Counted from the stretch's first letter, positions 1-10,178 are shown. The stretch: DNA of 64,000 bases from Streptosporangium brasiliense (GCF_030811595.1 NZ_JAUSRB010000002.1:5270001-5334000), one strand, 5' to 3'. Numbers and translations are program-made. Notes: generated by a model from the letters alone, not told the origin.

Positions 1-1800
<1,800 letters not shown>

Positions 1801-1938
1801 ATACCTTGTTGGTCACTGCAGCGCTCTGTCCCTTCGCCGGGTCCGGAGCAGCGCGTGATCAGGGTTGTTGCCCGCGTCCACTATGCGATTCTGAAACAGC
1901 GAACACCGCGACACGTGTGTGTTTGACAGTTTCATAGT

Positions 1939-2057
1939 GTTACGGCGGTTATGGCGAAGGGGAAACACCCGGTTACATTCCGAACCCGGAAGTTAAGCTC
2001 TTCAGCGCCGATGGTACTGCACCGGGGACGGTGTGGGAGAGTAGGTCGCCGCCGGAC
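1939..2057 (+). rRNA. 5S ribosomal RNA
   Basis: Complete 5S rRNA recognised by the conserved loop sequences (CCGAACCCGGAAGTTAAG near 1979-1996 and GGGAGAGTAGGTCGCCGCC near the 3' end) and by pairing of the two ends. It lies about 140 bases after the 23S gene, so this is the end of a 16S-23S-5S operon. No tRNA gene follows it. End positions are good to a few bases. Confidence 0.95.
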
Positions 2058-2064
2058 AATCATT

Positions 2065-2100
2065 CAGGAAAGGCCACCCCTTCGGGGGTGGCCTTTCCTG
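2065..2100 (+). terminator. Terminator of the rRNA operon
   Basis: A perfect 16-bp stem (2065-2080 with 2085-2100) closes a TTCG tetraloop just downstream of 5S. A weak T-rich stretch follows near 2112-2124. Stem strength and position make this the rRNA operon terminator. Confidence 0.92.
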
Positions 2101-2220
2101 CGTTCCGGGGACTTTTAACTTTTTCGGGTTGTTCAACCGCCGGGTTCAGGGTCAGCAACGGGGATGAATCCTCGTCGTAACCGCCGATGCCCAGGCCGAG
2201 CAGTAGCCGGCTACCTGAGC

Positions 2221-2383
2221 GGACCGGCGTGAGACGTGCTACGGCTGGCCCCGAAAGGGCGACGAATATCTCACCGAGGTGCTGAAGGTGGAGGGCGGCG
2301 CACAGCGTGAGCTCGCCTGCCTGCTCGGTGAAGCAGAGACCACCGAGCTCAACGCGTTACTGGCCGCTGTCGTCTCCGGCTGA
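2221..2383 (+). pseudogene. Decayed C-terminal fragment of a MarR-type regulator
   Basis: Reading from 2236 gives VLRLAPKG. After a one-base frame change at 2260 it continues DEYLTEVLKVEGG and runs to a TGA at 2381-2383. LxPKG followed by a helix and a short Leu-rich tail is the pattern at the end of the winged helix and the dimerisation helix of MarR proteins. No start codon or upstream helix-turn-helix is preserved, so this is read as a remnant broken by a frameshift and truncated at the 5' side. The rest of the 2101-2648 gap holds no gene that I can support. The assignment rests on a short match. Confidence 0.4.
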
Positions 2384-2481
2384 CACTCGGCTGATCGCGT
2401 CCGCCGGCACGCATGATCGTTCATGGTGGTGAGGCCAGAAGGCGTACGGAGTTTGGGCGACTTGCTAGGCTGGAGGGGCCG

Positions 2482-2504
2482 GGCCACCCCCACCGCGGGT
2501 GGCC
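2482..2504. terminator. Possible small hairpin terminator
   Basis: GGCCACCC (2482-2489) pairs with GGGTGGCC (2497-2504) across a 7-base loop, followed by TTCGTC. It lies between the MarR-type remnant and the large repeat-protein gene and could end residual transcription from upstream. There is no real T-tract, so confidence is low. Confidence 0.3.
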
Positions 2505-2648
2505 TTCGTCGCGCCAGACCATGATAGGGCGGGGCAGCGATAGCGAACGGGGCGCACCCCGCGGCCGGAGACCGCCCGCACAGCGAATCGTCCCAGGCAT
2601 CCAAGAGACGGGACGCGCTCGCCGAGTGAGCAGACGAATGGACCAGAA

Positions 2649-5384
2649 GTGAACAGTGATAACGGGCGTGACGGCGCGGGCCGGCGCGACGAAGGCGAGA
2701 ACCGCGGATCCGGCGGTCAGGGAAGCTACCGCGCCGGTGGCGGCAGGGGGCGTCCGGGCGACGGCCCTCGATACGGTGAGCGCCGTGAAGGACGCTCGGG
2801 TGGTCCATACGCCTCCCGTGGAGGCGACCGTTCCGGCGGTGGCTATCGGGACAACCGTGATGACCGTGGTGGTCGTCCTCCGTTCAACCGTGATGACCGT
2901 CCCGGTGGTGGTGAGCGCCGTTCCTACGGTGACCGCGACCAGGCGCGCAGCCAGTACGGTGACCGTGATCGGGGTGAGCGTCGTCCGTTCAATCGTGATG
3001 ACCGTCCCGCTGGTGGGTTCCGCGACAGCCGTGGCGGTGGTGAGCGTCGTCCCTACGGCGACCGTGACGACCGTGGTGGTCGTCCTCCGTTCAATCGCGA
3101 TGACCGCGGCGGGCGTCCTCCGTTCAACCGTGATGACCGTCCCGGTGGTGGTGAGCGCCGCTCCTACGGTGACCGCGACCAGGCGCGCAGCCAGTACGGT
3201 GACCGTGATCGCGGCGGCCGTCCTCCGTTCAACCGTGACGATCGCGGCGGGCGTCCTCCGTTCAACCGTGATGACCGTCCCGGTGGTGGTGAGCGCCGTT
3301 CCTACGGCGACCGTGACGACCGCGGCGGCCGTCCCTCGTTCAACCGTGATGACCGTGGTGAGCGTCGTCCGTTCAACCGTGATGACCGTCCCGCTGGTGG
3401 GTTCCGCGACAGCCGTGGCGGCGGTGAGCGCCGTCCCTACGGCGACCGTGACGATCGCGGTGGTCGTCCTCCGTTCAATCGCGATGACCGCGGCGGGCGT
3501 CCTCCGTTCAACCGTGATGACCGTCCCGGTGGTGGTGAGCGCCGCTCCTACGGTGACCGCGACCAGGCGCGCAGCCAGTACGGTGACCGTGATCGCGGCG
3601 GCCGTCCTCCGTTCAACCGTGACGATCGCGGCGGGCGTCCTCCGTTCAACCGTGATGACCGTCCCGGTGGTGGTGAGCGCCGTTCCTACGGCGACCGTGA
3701 CGACCGCGGCGGCCGTCCCTCGTTCAACCGTGATGACCGTGGTGAGCGTCGTCCGTTCAACCGTGATGACCGTCCCGCTGGTGGGTTCCGCGACAGCCGT
3801 GGCGGCGGTGAGCGCCGTCCCTACGGCGACCGTGACGACCGTGGTGGTCGTCCTCCGTTCAATCGCGATGACCGCGGCGGGCGTCCCCCCTTCAACCGTG
3901 ATGACCGTCCCGGTGGTGGTGAGCGCCGTCCCTACGGCGACCGCGACCAGGCGCGCAGCCAGTACGGCGACCGCGACCAGACGCGGGCTCAGTACGGTGA
4001 CCGTGACCAGGCGCGTGCCCAGTACGGTCAGCGTGATCGGGGTGAGCGTCGTCCGTTCAACCGTGATGACCGTCCCGCTGGTGGGTTCCGCGACAGCCGT
4101 GGCGGTGGTGAGCGCCGTCCCTACGGCGACCGTGACGACCGCGGCGGCCGTCCCTCCTTCAACCGCGACGACCGTGGCGGCCGGCCGTTCAGCCGTGACG
4201 ACCGTGACGGTGGATCCCGTGGTGAGGGCGATGGCTTCCGCGCCCGCTACGGCCGGGACGACCGTCCCGCCTTCCGTGACGAGGCTCCGAGCCGGGAACG
4301 TGAGGAGCTGCCTCCTCTCGCTCCGGACATCACCGCGGAGGAGCTCGACAAGGAGATCCGGGACGAGCTGCGCTCCCTCCCGCTCGATCTTGCCGACCTG
4401 ATCTCCCGTCATCTCGTGGCGGCCGAGCGTGCTCTTGGCGAGGAGGACGCCGAGCGCGCCTATGAGCACACCAAGGTCGCCCGTCGCTTCGCGGCCCGGA
4501 TCGGTGTGATCCGCGAGGCCGTGGGCATCGCCGCCTACCGTGCCGGGCACTTCGCCGAGGCGCTGAGCGACCTGCGCGCGGCGCGCCGCATGACCGGCTC
4601 CGACTCGTTCCTGCCGATCATGGCGGACTGCGAGCGCGGTCTCGGCCGCCCCGAGCGTGCCCTCGACCTGGTCCGCTCCAAGGAGGCCGAGCGCCTCGAC
4701 CGGATGGGCAAGATCGAGCTTGCCATCGTGGAGTCCGGCGCCCGCCGGGACCTCGACCAGAAGGACGCCGCGGTCATCACGCTGCAGCGCCTGCCGGAAC
4801 TGCGTGACCCCCGTCCGCAGCCCTGGTCGGCCCGTCTCGCCTTCGCCTATGCCGACGCCCTCGCCGACGCAGGCCATGAGGAGCCCGCCACCGAGTGGTT
4901 CGGCCGTGCCATGGCTTTCGACGAGGACGGAGAGACCGACGCGGCCGAGCGCTACGCGGAGCTGACCGGCGCGGTCATCGAGGATCTCGAAGAGGACGAC
5001 GAGGACCTCGACAACGAGCTCGACGTCGATCTCGAGGACACGGAGATCGACGCTGACCTCGGGGACGATGACTCCGAGGAGGACGACGAGGACCTCGAGG
5101 ACGAGGACATCGAAGAGGAGGCTGACGTCAGAATCGACGATGTCGCCACCCTCGACGCGGAGATCGAGGCTGAGGACGACCTCGAGGACGATGAACTCAT
5201 CATCGGCGATTCTGACGAGAACGGGGCCGGCGCCACGGAGGTGACGGACCGGGACAGGTCCGGCGAGAAGGTCGAGACCGGTGTCGGCCCGGCCTTCATC
5301 GAGCCGGACTTCGGCGACATTCTCGACGACCCGGCCGACGACCCCGCCGAGATCGACGTCGACGAGGTCGAGAAGAAGAAGTGA
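2649..5384 (+). CDS. Giant Arg/Gly/Asp-rich repeat protein with helical-repeat core and acidic tail
   Basis: A 911-residue protein of unknown function in three parts. Residues about 30-540 are a low-complexity array of blocks such as GGRPPFNRDDR, PGGGERRSYGDRD and QARSQYGDRD, rich in Arg, Gly, Asp and aromatic residues, like eukaryotic RGG/FG disordered RNA-binding regions. Residues about 555-775 look like a folded alpha-helical (TPR-like) domain with helices such as AERALGEEDAERAYEHTKVA. Residues about 777-911 are an acidic Asp/Glu tail. The GTG start at 2649 is the most upstream plausible one and its ribosome site is weak. The array uses CGT for Arg far more than the flanking genes do, as in highly expressed genes. 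It sits just downstream of an rRNA operon and ends at a strong hairpin. An RNA- or ribosome-associated role is inference only; bacterial proteins of this layout have no settled function that I know. Confidence 0.85.
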   Translation: MNSDNGRDGAGRRDEGENRGSGGQGSYRAGGGRGRPGDGPRYGERREGRSGGPYASRGGDRSGGGYRDNRDDRGGRPPFNRDDRPGGGERRSYGDRDQARSQYGDRDRGERRPFNRDDRPAGGFRDSRGGGERRPYGDRDDRGGRPPFNRDDRGGRPPFNRDDRPGGGERRSYGDRDQARSQYGDRDRGGRPPFNRDDRGGRPPFNRDDRPGGGERRSYGDRDDRGGRPSFNRDDRGERRPFNRDDRPAGGFRDSRGGGERRPYGDRDDRGGRPPFNRDDRGGRPPFNRDDRPGGGERRSYGDRDQARSQYGDRDRGGRPPFNRDDRGGRPPFNRDDRPGGGERRSYGDRDDRGGRPSFNRDDRGERRPFNRDDRPAGGFRDSRGGGERRPYGDRDDRGGRPPFNRDDRGGRPPFNRDDRPGGGERRPYGDRDQARSQYGDRDQTRAQYGDRDQARAQYGQRDRGERRPFNRDDRPAGGFRDSRGGGERRPYGDRDDRGGRPSFNRDDRGGRPFSRDDRDGGSRGEGDGFRARYGRDDRPAFRDEAPSREREELPPLAPDITAEELDKEIRDELRSLPLDLADLISRHLVAAERALGEEDAERAYEHTKVARRFAARIGVIREAVGIAAYRAGHFAEALSDLRAARRMTGSDSFLPIMADCERGLGRPERALDLVRSKEAERLDRMGKIELAIVESGARRDLDQKDAAVITLQRLPELRDPRPQPWSARLAFAYADALADAGHEEPATEWFGRAMAFDEDGETDAAERYAELTGAVIEDLEEDDEDLDNELDVDLEDTEIDADLGDDDSEEDDEDLEDEDIEEEADVRIDDVATLDAEIEAEDDLEDDELIIGDSDENGAGATEVTDRDRSGEKVETGVGPAFIEPDFGDILDDPADDPAEIDVDEVEKKK
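3075..3966 (+). repeat. 384-bp in-frame tandem super-repeat inside the repeat protein gene
   Basis: The sequence starting GGTGGTCGTCCTCCGTTCAA at 3075 recurs at 3459 and 3843, an exact spacing of 384 bp (128 codons) each time. The first two units are nearly identical at the DNA level. The third follows the same order for about 120 bp before changing to a run of QYGDRD-type units. A shorter related unit precedes them from about 2867. The near identity points to recent unequal recombination, so copy number probably varies between strains and assembly errors are possible here. Confidence 0.88.
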
Positions 5385-5390
5385 TCTGGT

Positions 5391-5428
5391 CCCGCCTCGG
5401 GTGAACGGAACCGTCCGCCCGAGGCGGG
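5391..5428. terminator. Bidirectional terminator between convergent genes
   Basis: An 11-bp perfect stem (5391-5401 with 5418-5428) lies between the stop of the repeat protein gene on the plus strand and the stop of the metallo-hydrolase gene on the minus strand. It is placed to end both transcripts. The loop is 16 bases and there is no long T-tract. Confidence 0.6.
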
Positions 5429-5435
5429 CGATTCT

Positions 5436-6362
5436 CTACGGCTGTATCCGGTTCAGCCAGTGGAGGATTCCAGCCACGTTGGACGGGGCGCCGCTGAGGA
5501 GTTCGAACTGCTCGGCGGTCGCATCGTCGGCCTTCAGCGCCGCGTAGCGTTCCCGGGTGCGTTCCATGACCATGGCTACCGCGTGGTCCAGGTCCATTCC
5601 CTCCGAATGGGCCTGCCGGGTCAGATCGACCCAGACGCGCAGCTCCTCCGCCGAGCGCCCCAGGGTCTCCTCCACGTCAGTGACCGGCCCGTAGTGGCTG
5701 AACAGCAGCCGCTGCGGGCCGAGGGCCTCGAACAGGCCGATCGAGTCCAGCGCGGCCTGCAGGTCGAAGTCCGGCGGCGGAGTGGCGGGGCGCAGGTCAC
5801 CTGTCTCCGGAAGGTAGACCCCGGCGGCGTCTCCGACGTAAAGGTCGCCGGTGCCCGAGTCGATCAACCCTACGTGGTGCTTGGCGTGGCCGGGAGAGTA
5901 GTGGCTGTTCAGCGTGCGCCCGTTGCCGAGGTCGACGGCTCCCGTGTCGCCCAGCGCGCGGATGCGCGCCGATTCGGTGGGGGACAGCTCGCCGAACAGG
6001 GTGTCCAGCTTGTCGCCCCAGACCATCCGGGCGCTGGCCATCAGCCGGGACGGGTCGGCGAGATGTCTCGCCCCCTTCTCGTGGACCACGATCTCCGCCT
6101 GCGGGTAGAAACCGGCGATGTCGCCGACTCCGCCAGCATGGTCCAGATGGATGTGCGTGACGACGACTGTGGCGAGGTCGTCCGGGCCGACACCCAGTGA
6201 GGTCAGGGCGTCGCGCACCACGGGAGCGGAGGTGGAGGTTCCCGTCTCCACGAGACAGGGGCGGTCTGCGAGGATGAGATACCCCGCCGTGATACCGGAG
6301 TGCCCGGCCATCCTTGTGTCGATCTCATAGACGTCTCCGCCGAGGGCGGTGATGTTGTCCAC
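5436..6362 (-). CDS. Metallo-beta-lactamase-fold hydrolase
   Basis: A 308-residue MBL-fold enzyme. The zinc motif THIHLDH is at about residues 69-75, a further metal His is in SPGHAKHH near 155, and a bridging Asp is in YVGDAAG. There is no signal peptide, so it is cytosolic. The wide His-rich active site and the long C-terminal helical part fit the general hydrolase branch of the superfamily rather than true beta-lactamases. The substrate cannot be told from sequence. The GTG start at 6362 has a GAGGTG ribosome site a few bases upstream. It is divergent from the SSB-like gene with a 110-bp gap that must hold both promoters. Confidence 0.88.
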   Translation of the reverse strand: MDNITALGGDVYEIDTRMAGHSGITAGYLILADRPCLVETGTSTSAPVVRDALTSLGVGPDDLATVVVTHIHLDHAGGVGDIAGFYPQAEIVVHEKGARHLADPSRLMASARMVWGDKLDTLFGELSPTESARIRALGDTGAVDLGNGRTLNSHYSPGHAKHHVGLIDSGTGDLYVGDAAGVYLPETGDLRPATPPPDFDLQAALDSIGLFEALGPQRLLFSHYGPVTDVEETLGRSAEELRVWVDLTRQAHSEGMDLDHAVAMVMERTRERYAALKADDATAEQFELLSGAPSNVAGILHWLNRIQP

Positions 6363-6472
6363 AGGTCACCTCAGAGTTGGAACCGGCGTCCCCAGAACGG
6401 CGTTCGACCGTCCCGGCATAGTCCATATCGTAAAGAGTCGTCTTCGATCGGCAGAGATCGAAGGAGGATTCG

Positions 6473-6988
6473 ATGGATCGCAACGAGGTCACCCTGGTGG
6501 GCCGCCTGCCCGAAGTGGTGCGGGTCAGGTCGCTGCAGAGCGGGAGCACGCTCAGCGCCTGGAGGCTGATCGTCCGACGCCATCAGCGGGGCCGCGGGAC
6601 CCGGGTGGACACCATTCCGTGCGTGTCATTCGAGCCCGAGGTCACCGTGGCCGTGGCCGACTGGCTGCCCGACGACATGGTGGAGGTGGTGGGCTCCCTG
6701 CGCCGTCGATGGTGGGGGAGCGAGGGGGCCAAGTCGTCCGGTTACGAGGTCGAGGTCCGCTCGGTGAGACGCCTCGAACGCCGGATCACCACGGTCCTGA
6801 CCGGTGACGAGGGCATCCCGGCCCCCACTCCGCCCAGGCCGGTGTGCTCGCTCACGCGCGCCGAGGCCGTTCCGGTGGAGGAGTCCATAGCAGTCGGGGC
6901 CACCTGCCCGGAGCCGTCCCACACCGTCGAGAAAAGCACCCCGGCGGCGTCCGTCCTACGGCATGTGGAGGTGCCGTCATTGGGATGA
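6473..6988 (+). CDS. SSB-like single-stranded DNA-binding protein
   Basis: A 171-residue protein whose first about 110 residues match the OB fold of single-strand DNA-binding proteins: NEVTLVGRLPE at the start, a central SAWRLIVRR strand, and DMVEVVGSLRRR followed by GYEVEVRSVRRL. The ATG at 6473 has a near-perfect AAGGAGG upstream. The C-terminal 60 residues are Pro/Thr-rich, and the protein ends VEVPSLG, so the acidic DDDIPF-type tip that recruits repair proteins in canonical SSB is absent. It is therefore probably an accessory paralogue and not the essential replication SSB. The end of the reading frame lies in the first unit of a 91-bp duplication. Confidence 0.8.
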   Translation: MDRNEVTLVGRLPEVVRVRSLQSGSTLSAWRLIVRRHQRGRGTRVDTIPCVSFEPEVTVAVADWLPDDMVEVVGSLRRRWWGSEGAKSSGYEVEVRSVRRLERRITTVLTGDEGIPAPTPPRPVCSLTRAEAVPVEESIAVGATCPEPSHTVEKSTPAASVLRHVEVPSLG

Positions 6989-7145
6989 CCGCCCCCCTGG
7001 CCACCTGCCCCGGGCGCCCGCTCCGTGACGGTCCGGGGCGGAGGGCGGAAACAGTGTGGAGGTGCCGTCATTGGGATGACCGCCCCCCTGGCCACCTGCC
7101 CCGGGCGCCCGCTCCGTGACGGTCCGGGCCGGAAGGTGGAGACAG
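6964..7145 (+). repeat. 91-bp tandem duplication at the 3' end of the SSB-like gene
   Basis: Units 6964-7054 and 7055-7145 are identical for about the first 73 bases, starting TGTGGAGGTGCCGTCATTGG, and differ at a few bases in the last 18. The first unit contains the last codons and the stop of the SSB-like gene. The second unit repeats the same sequence after the stop. It fills most of the gap before the convergent DUF1015 gene. Confidence 0.9.
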
Positions 7146-7154
7146 TGGAAGAGG

Positions 7155-8486
7155 TCAGTCGAAGGCGAAGGTGCGCAGCACCAGTCCGGTGCGGGGCTTT
7201 GGGCCGAAGGAGGTGGACTTGCGGGGCACCCGCTCCTGCTGGGCCGCTACCGCGAGCACGTCGTCGACCGTCAGCGGGTTCAGCAGCACCGCGGTCCCCC
7301 CCGACTCCCGCGCCAGCCGTACCGCCGCCTCCGGGTCGTGGTGCACGATGCGGACCGACTGCTCGTCGTCGTTCATCCCCCAGACCTTCGGCAGCAGGAA
7401 CTCCGCGAGAACGGAGGTGTTCAGCGCGCGCCAGCGGGCGGAGCGGTGGACGGGCATGGCCTGATCGAGCTGGTCGGGGTCCGGGTCGGTGAGGAGATAC
7501 GCCGGGCCTCCGGCCGACAGCAGGTAGGCCGGGCCGGTGGCCTCCCGCAGCGCGGCCAGTCCTTCGGCGAGGTCGGCGTGCTCGCGCACCTGCCAGGCCC
7601 CCTTGGCCTTGGCCACTGCCTCCTCCAGCGGCAGTCCTGGAATGACGCGGTGGATGGCCTTCAGATCCGGCGGATAGGAGGTGGAGTCCACCAGGAGCGC
7701 CAGGCCGAAGTCCCGGGGGCCCGGCTCCGCCGGGTGCTGGGGAACGGCCGTGCCGTCCGTGTCCCGCTGCCCGCGCAGGAGGATGTGGTGCTCACGTTGG
7801 AGGGCGTGGTGCTCACGCTGGAGGGCGAGGTAGGTGGCGTAGCGGTGGTGGCCGTCGGCGATGAGGGCCTGACGGGTGCGGAGATCGGCGTTGAGGGAGG
7901 CGAGCTCGTCGGGGTCGGTGATGGCCCACAGCCGGTGCCTGAGACCGTCACGGGTCTCCGCCTCGACCAGCGGCTGCCGGGAGAGGGCGACCTGGTCCAC
8001 CAGGAGGCTGGCGGCGCCGCCGGCGCCTTCGTAGAGAAGGAAGATGGGCTCCAGGTTGGCCTCGGTCGTGCGCATGAGCGCCAGCCGGTCGGCGACCGGT
8101 CCGGGCATGACGTCCTCGTGCGGCAGGATGACATGCTGCTCCGGGGCTGCCAGGCCCACGTCGCCGATGAGACCGCGCTGCACGACCCCTGGGCCGATCT
8201 GCTCGTAGACGTATACGGCGGGTGTCTCGTCGGGGACCAGCACACCGGAGGAGAGCCAGGCTTGGAGGGTCTCCCGGGCCTCGGCGTAACGGTGGCGGTC
8301 GGCTCCGGGAAGGATCAGCCGCACCACGTTGTTGGGATGGGAGTCGAGCAAGTTTCGCACATCGGCTTCTCCGACCAGGTCGTAGGGCGGAGAGGTCACC
8401 CTGGCCAGATCGTCGACCGTGAACCTCACGCCGTGAAACGGGCGTAGCACCAGCCCGTCCGGCACCGGCAGTTCAGGATTCGCCAT
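7155..8486 (-). CDS. DUF1015 family protein
   Basis: A protein of about 443 residues of the DUF1015 family (HTH-related, function unknown). Typical family elements are visible: an N-terminal LVLRPFHGVRFTVDDLARVTSPPYD, NPNNVVRLILP-like text (SHPNNVVRLILPG), YVYEQ, and the highly conserved LIADGHHRYATYLAL. The ATG at 8486 begins MANPELP; another in-frame ATG lies three codons upstream. A seven-residue unit LQREHHA/LQREHHI is tandemly duplicated just after the HHRY motif, a local 21-bp duplication not expected in the family. It is convergent with the SSB-like gene and divergent from the TPR gene. Confidence 0.85.
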   Translation of the reverse strand: MANPELPVPDGLVLRPFHGVRFTVDDLARVTSPPYDLVGEADVRNLLDSHPNNVVRLILPGADRHRYAEARETLQAWLSSGVLVPDETPAVYVYEQIGPGVVQRGLIGDVGLAAPEQHVILPHEDVMPGPVADRLALMRTTEANLEPIFLLYEGAGGAASLLVDQVALSRQPLVEAETRDGLRHRLWAITDPDELASLNADLRTRQALIADGHHRYATYLALQREHHALQREHHILLRGQRDTDGTAVPQHPAEPGPRDFGLALLVDSTSYPPDLKAIHRVIPGLPLEEAVAKAKGAWQVREHADLAEGLAALREATGPAYLLSAGGPAYLLTDPDPDQLDQAMPVHRSARWRALNTSVLAEFLLPKVWGMNDDEQSVRIVHHDPEAAVRLARESGGTAVLLNPLTVDDVLAVAAQQERVPRKSTSFGPKPRTGLVLRTFAFD

Positions 8487-8605
8487 AGGGGGCATGCTGC
8501 CATAAAGGCCTGAAACGTCCAGGGACCGCTCCGATGGCGCGGTGGTGCCCGGGCCGTCAGGAAATCGGCCAGAGCTGTCGTCTGTCGATGAAGGAGGCCT
8601 CACGT

Positions 8606-9037
8606 ATGGTCCAAGGACGTAGCGGTCCGTCTGATTCCCCCAGCCCCGAGACGGGCGCTCCGGCCGGGGACGTCTATGACTGGTTCCAGCGAGGGATGAA
8701 ACTTCTGGCGGAGGGAAGTCCGGCGGCGGCTGTCGCGCTGCTGGAGCGCGCCGCCGACGCCGAGCCGGAATCACGGAGTATCCGCGAGGCGCTCGCCCGC
8801 GCCCAGTTCAACTCCCGGCAGTACTCCGACGCGGTTGACAGTTTCCGCTGGATCGTCGATGCCAATCCGGCCGAGGACTACGCCTATTTCGGGCTCGGCC
8901 TCGCCCTGTGGCGCACCGGAGACATGGAAGGGGCCCAGGAGCCGCTGGCCATCGCCGCGGCCATGCGTCCCGACCAGCGGCACTACGTGTCGGCGTTGAA
9001 AAGCGTCCGGGCCACGTTACGCGCCCGCCGGACGTGA
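8606..9037 (+). CDS. Tetratricopeptide repeat protein
   Basis: A 143-residue helical protein with TPR-like pairs: FQRGMKLLAEGSPAAAVALLERAADAEPES, then a unit with ALARAQFNSRQYSDAVDSFRWIVDANP, then YFGLGLALWRTGDMEGAQEPL. The start is set at ATG 8606 because AAGGAGG lies 9 bases upstream. It has no signal sequence or membrane segment. It probably works as a small protein-interaction scaffold. The next gene (HAD phosphatase) starts 25 bases downstream, so the two are likely one transcript, a common arrangement in actinobacteria. Confidence 0.8.
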   Translation: MVQGRSGPSDSPSPETGAPAGDVYDWFQRGMKLLAEGSPAAAVALLERAADAEPESRSIREALARAQFNSRQYSDAVDSFRWIVDANPAEDYAYFGLGLALWRTGDMEGAQEPLAIAAAMRPDQRHYVSALKSVRATLRARRT

Positions 9038-9062
9038 TCCTCATGGGTGATGAAATGGGCAG

Positions 9063-10079
9063 GTGACTACAGAGACGCTGATAACCCCGTATGACACCCT
9101 TCTTCTCGACCTTGACGGCGTGGTGTACCTCGGGCGCGACGCCGTGCCCGGGGCTCCAGAGTCGTTGCGCGAGGCGGCGGAGCGCGGTGTGCGGCTCGCC
9201 TACGTCACCAACAACGCCTCGCGCACCCCGGGGGCGATCGCCGAGCACCTGAGCGCGCTCGGCGCCCCGGCGGCCCCCGAGGACGTGGTCACCTCGGCCC
9301 AGGCCGCCGCGCGGCTGGTGGCCGAGCGGTTCGGGCCGGGCGCGGCGGTGCTGGTGGTCGGCGGGATGGGGCTGCGCAGCGCCCTGCGCGCGCATGGCCT
9401 GCGCCCGGTCAGCACCGCCCTGGACGGTCCGGCCGCGGTGGTGCAGGGCATCGCGCCCGGCCTCACCTACGGCCTGCTGTCGGAGGGCGCGCTGGCCGTA
9501 CGGCAGGGCGCGCTGTTCGTGGCCGCCAACGCCGACTCGACCATGCCGACCGATCGGGGCGAACTGCCGGGGAACGGCGCCATGGTCCGGGTGATCGCCA
9601 CGGCGACCGGGGTGGAGCCGATCGTCGCGGGCAAGCCCGAGCCGCCGCTGCACCGCGAGTCGATGCTGCGGACCGGCTCGGAGCGACCGCTGGTGGTCGG
9701 CGACCGCCTCGACACCGACATCGAGGGGGCGACCAACGCGGGAGTGGACAGCCTGCTGGTGCTGACCGGGGTGGCGACCCCTCTCGACCTGCTGACCGCC
9801 GGTCCCCGGCATCGGCCCACCTACGTCGCCGCCGACCTGTCGGCCCTGCACAGGCCCTACCCGCGGGTGGAGCGCAACGGGAGCGGCTGGGCCTGCGAGG
9901 GGTGGACCGCCCGGTGGGAGGCGGACCGGCTCCGCCTCGACGGGCGGGGGGACCCTCTCGACGGGCTCCGGGCGGCCGCCGCCGCCACGTGGGAGGCCGC
10001 CGGAGAGGGACAGGCGGACGAGGACGCGGTGAAGGCCGTGCTCGACTCCTCGCTGTCCGGTCACACGCCCGCCGGATAG
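9063..10079 (+). CDS. HAD superfamily (class IIA, NagD-like) hydrolase
   Basis: A 338-residue HAD phosphatase. Motif I is DLDGVVYLG (nucleophile Asp16, acid/base Asp18), motif II is TNNAS near residue 47, the Lys of motif III is in IVAGKPEPPLH near 195, and motif IV is VGDRLDTDIEGA near 215. The cap position places it in the NagD/phosphoglycolate phosphatase-like IIA group. Typical members remove phosphate from small phosphometabolites and side products; the exact substrate is not predictable. It is longer than usual by a C-terminal domain of about 70 residues of unknown role. The GTG start follows the TPR gene. The last codons and the following bases carry a short direct repeat of CGCCCGCCGGATAGG. 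Confidence 0.88.
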   Translation: MTTETLITPYDTLLLDLDGVVYLGRDAVPGAPESLREAAERGVRLAYVTNNASRTPGAIAEHLSALGAPAAPEDVVTSAQAAARLVAERFGPGAAVLVVGGMGLRSALRAHGLRPVSTALDGPAAVVQGIAPGLTYGLLSEGALAVRQGALFVAANADSTMPTDRGELPGNGAMVRVIATATGVEPIVAGKPEPPLHRESMLRTGSERPLVVGDRLDTDIEGATNAGVDSLLVLTGVATPLDLLTAGPRHRPTYVAADLSALHRPYPRVERNGSGWACEGWTARWEADRLRLDGRGDPLDGLRAAAAATWEAAGEGQADEDAVKAVLDSSLSGHTPAG

Positions 10080-10178
10080 GCCGCCCGCCCGCCGGATAGG
10101 CGGCCCGCCTCCGGGCGGGAGGAGCGCCCCGGGCGGAGACCCGGTGCGTCCTGTCCGTACTCTCCGGAGCCGGACCGC

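Noticed and set aside
2421..4877. 818-codon open frame on the minus strand across the repeat protein gene
   Set aside because: It is a shadow of the plus-strand repeats: Thr/Val/Ala-rich periodic translation with no family features, produced because the repeated codons lack stops in the opposite frame.
7116..8447. 443-codon plus-strand frame opposite the DUF1015 gene
   Set aside because: The minus-strand frame encodes the conserved DUF1015 motifs, including ADGHHRYATYLAL; the plus frame has none.
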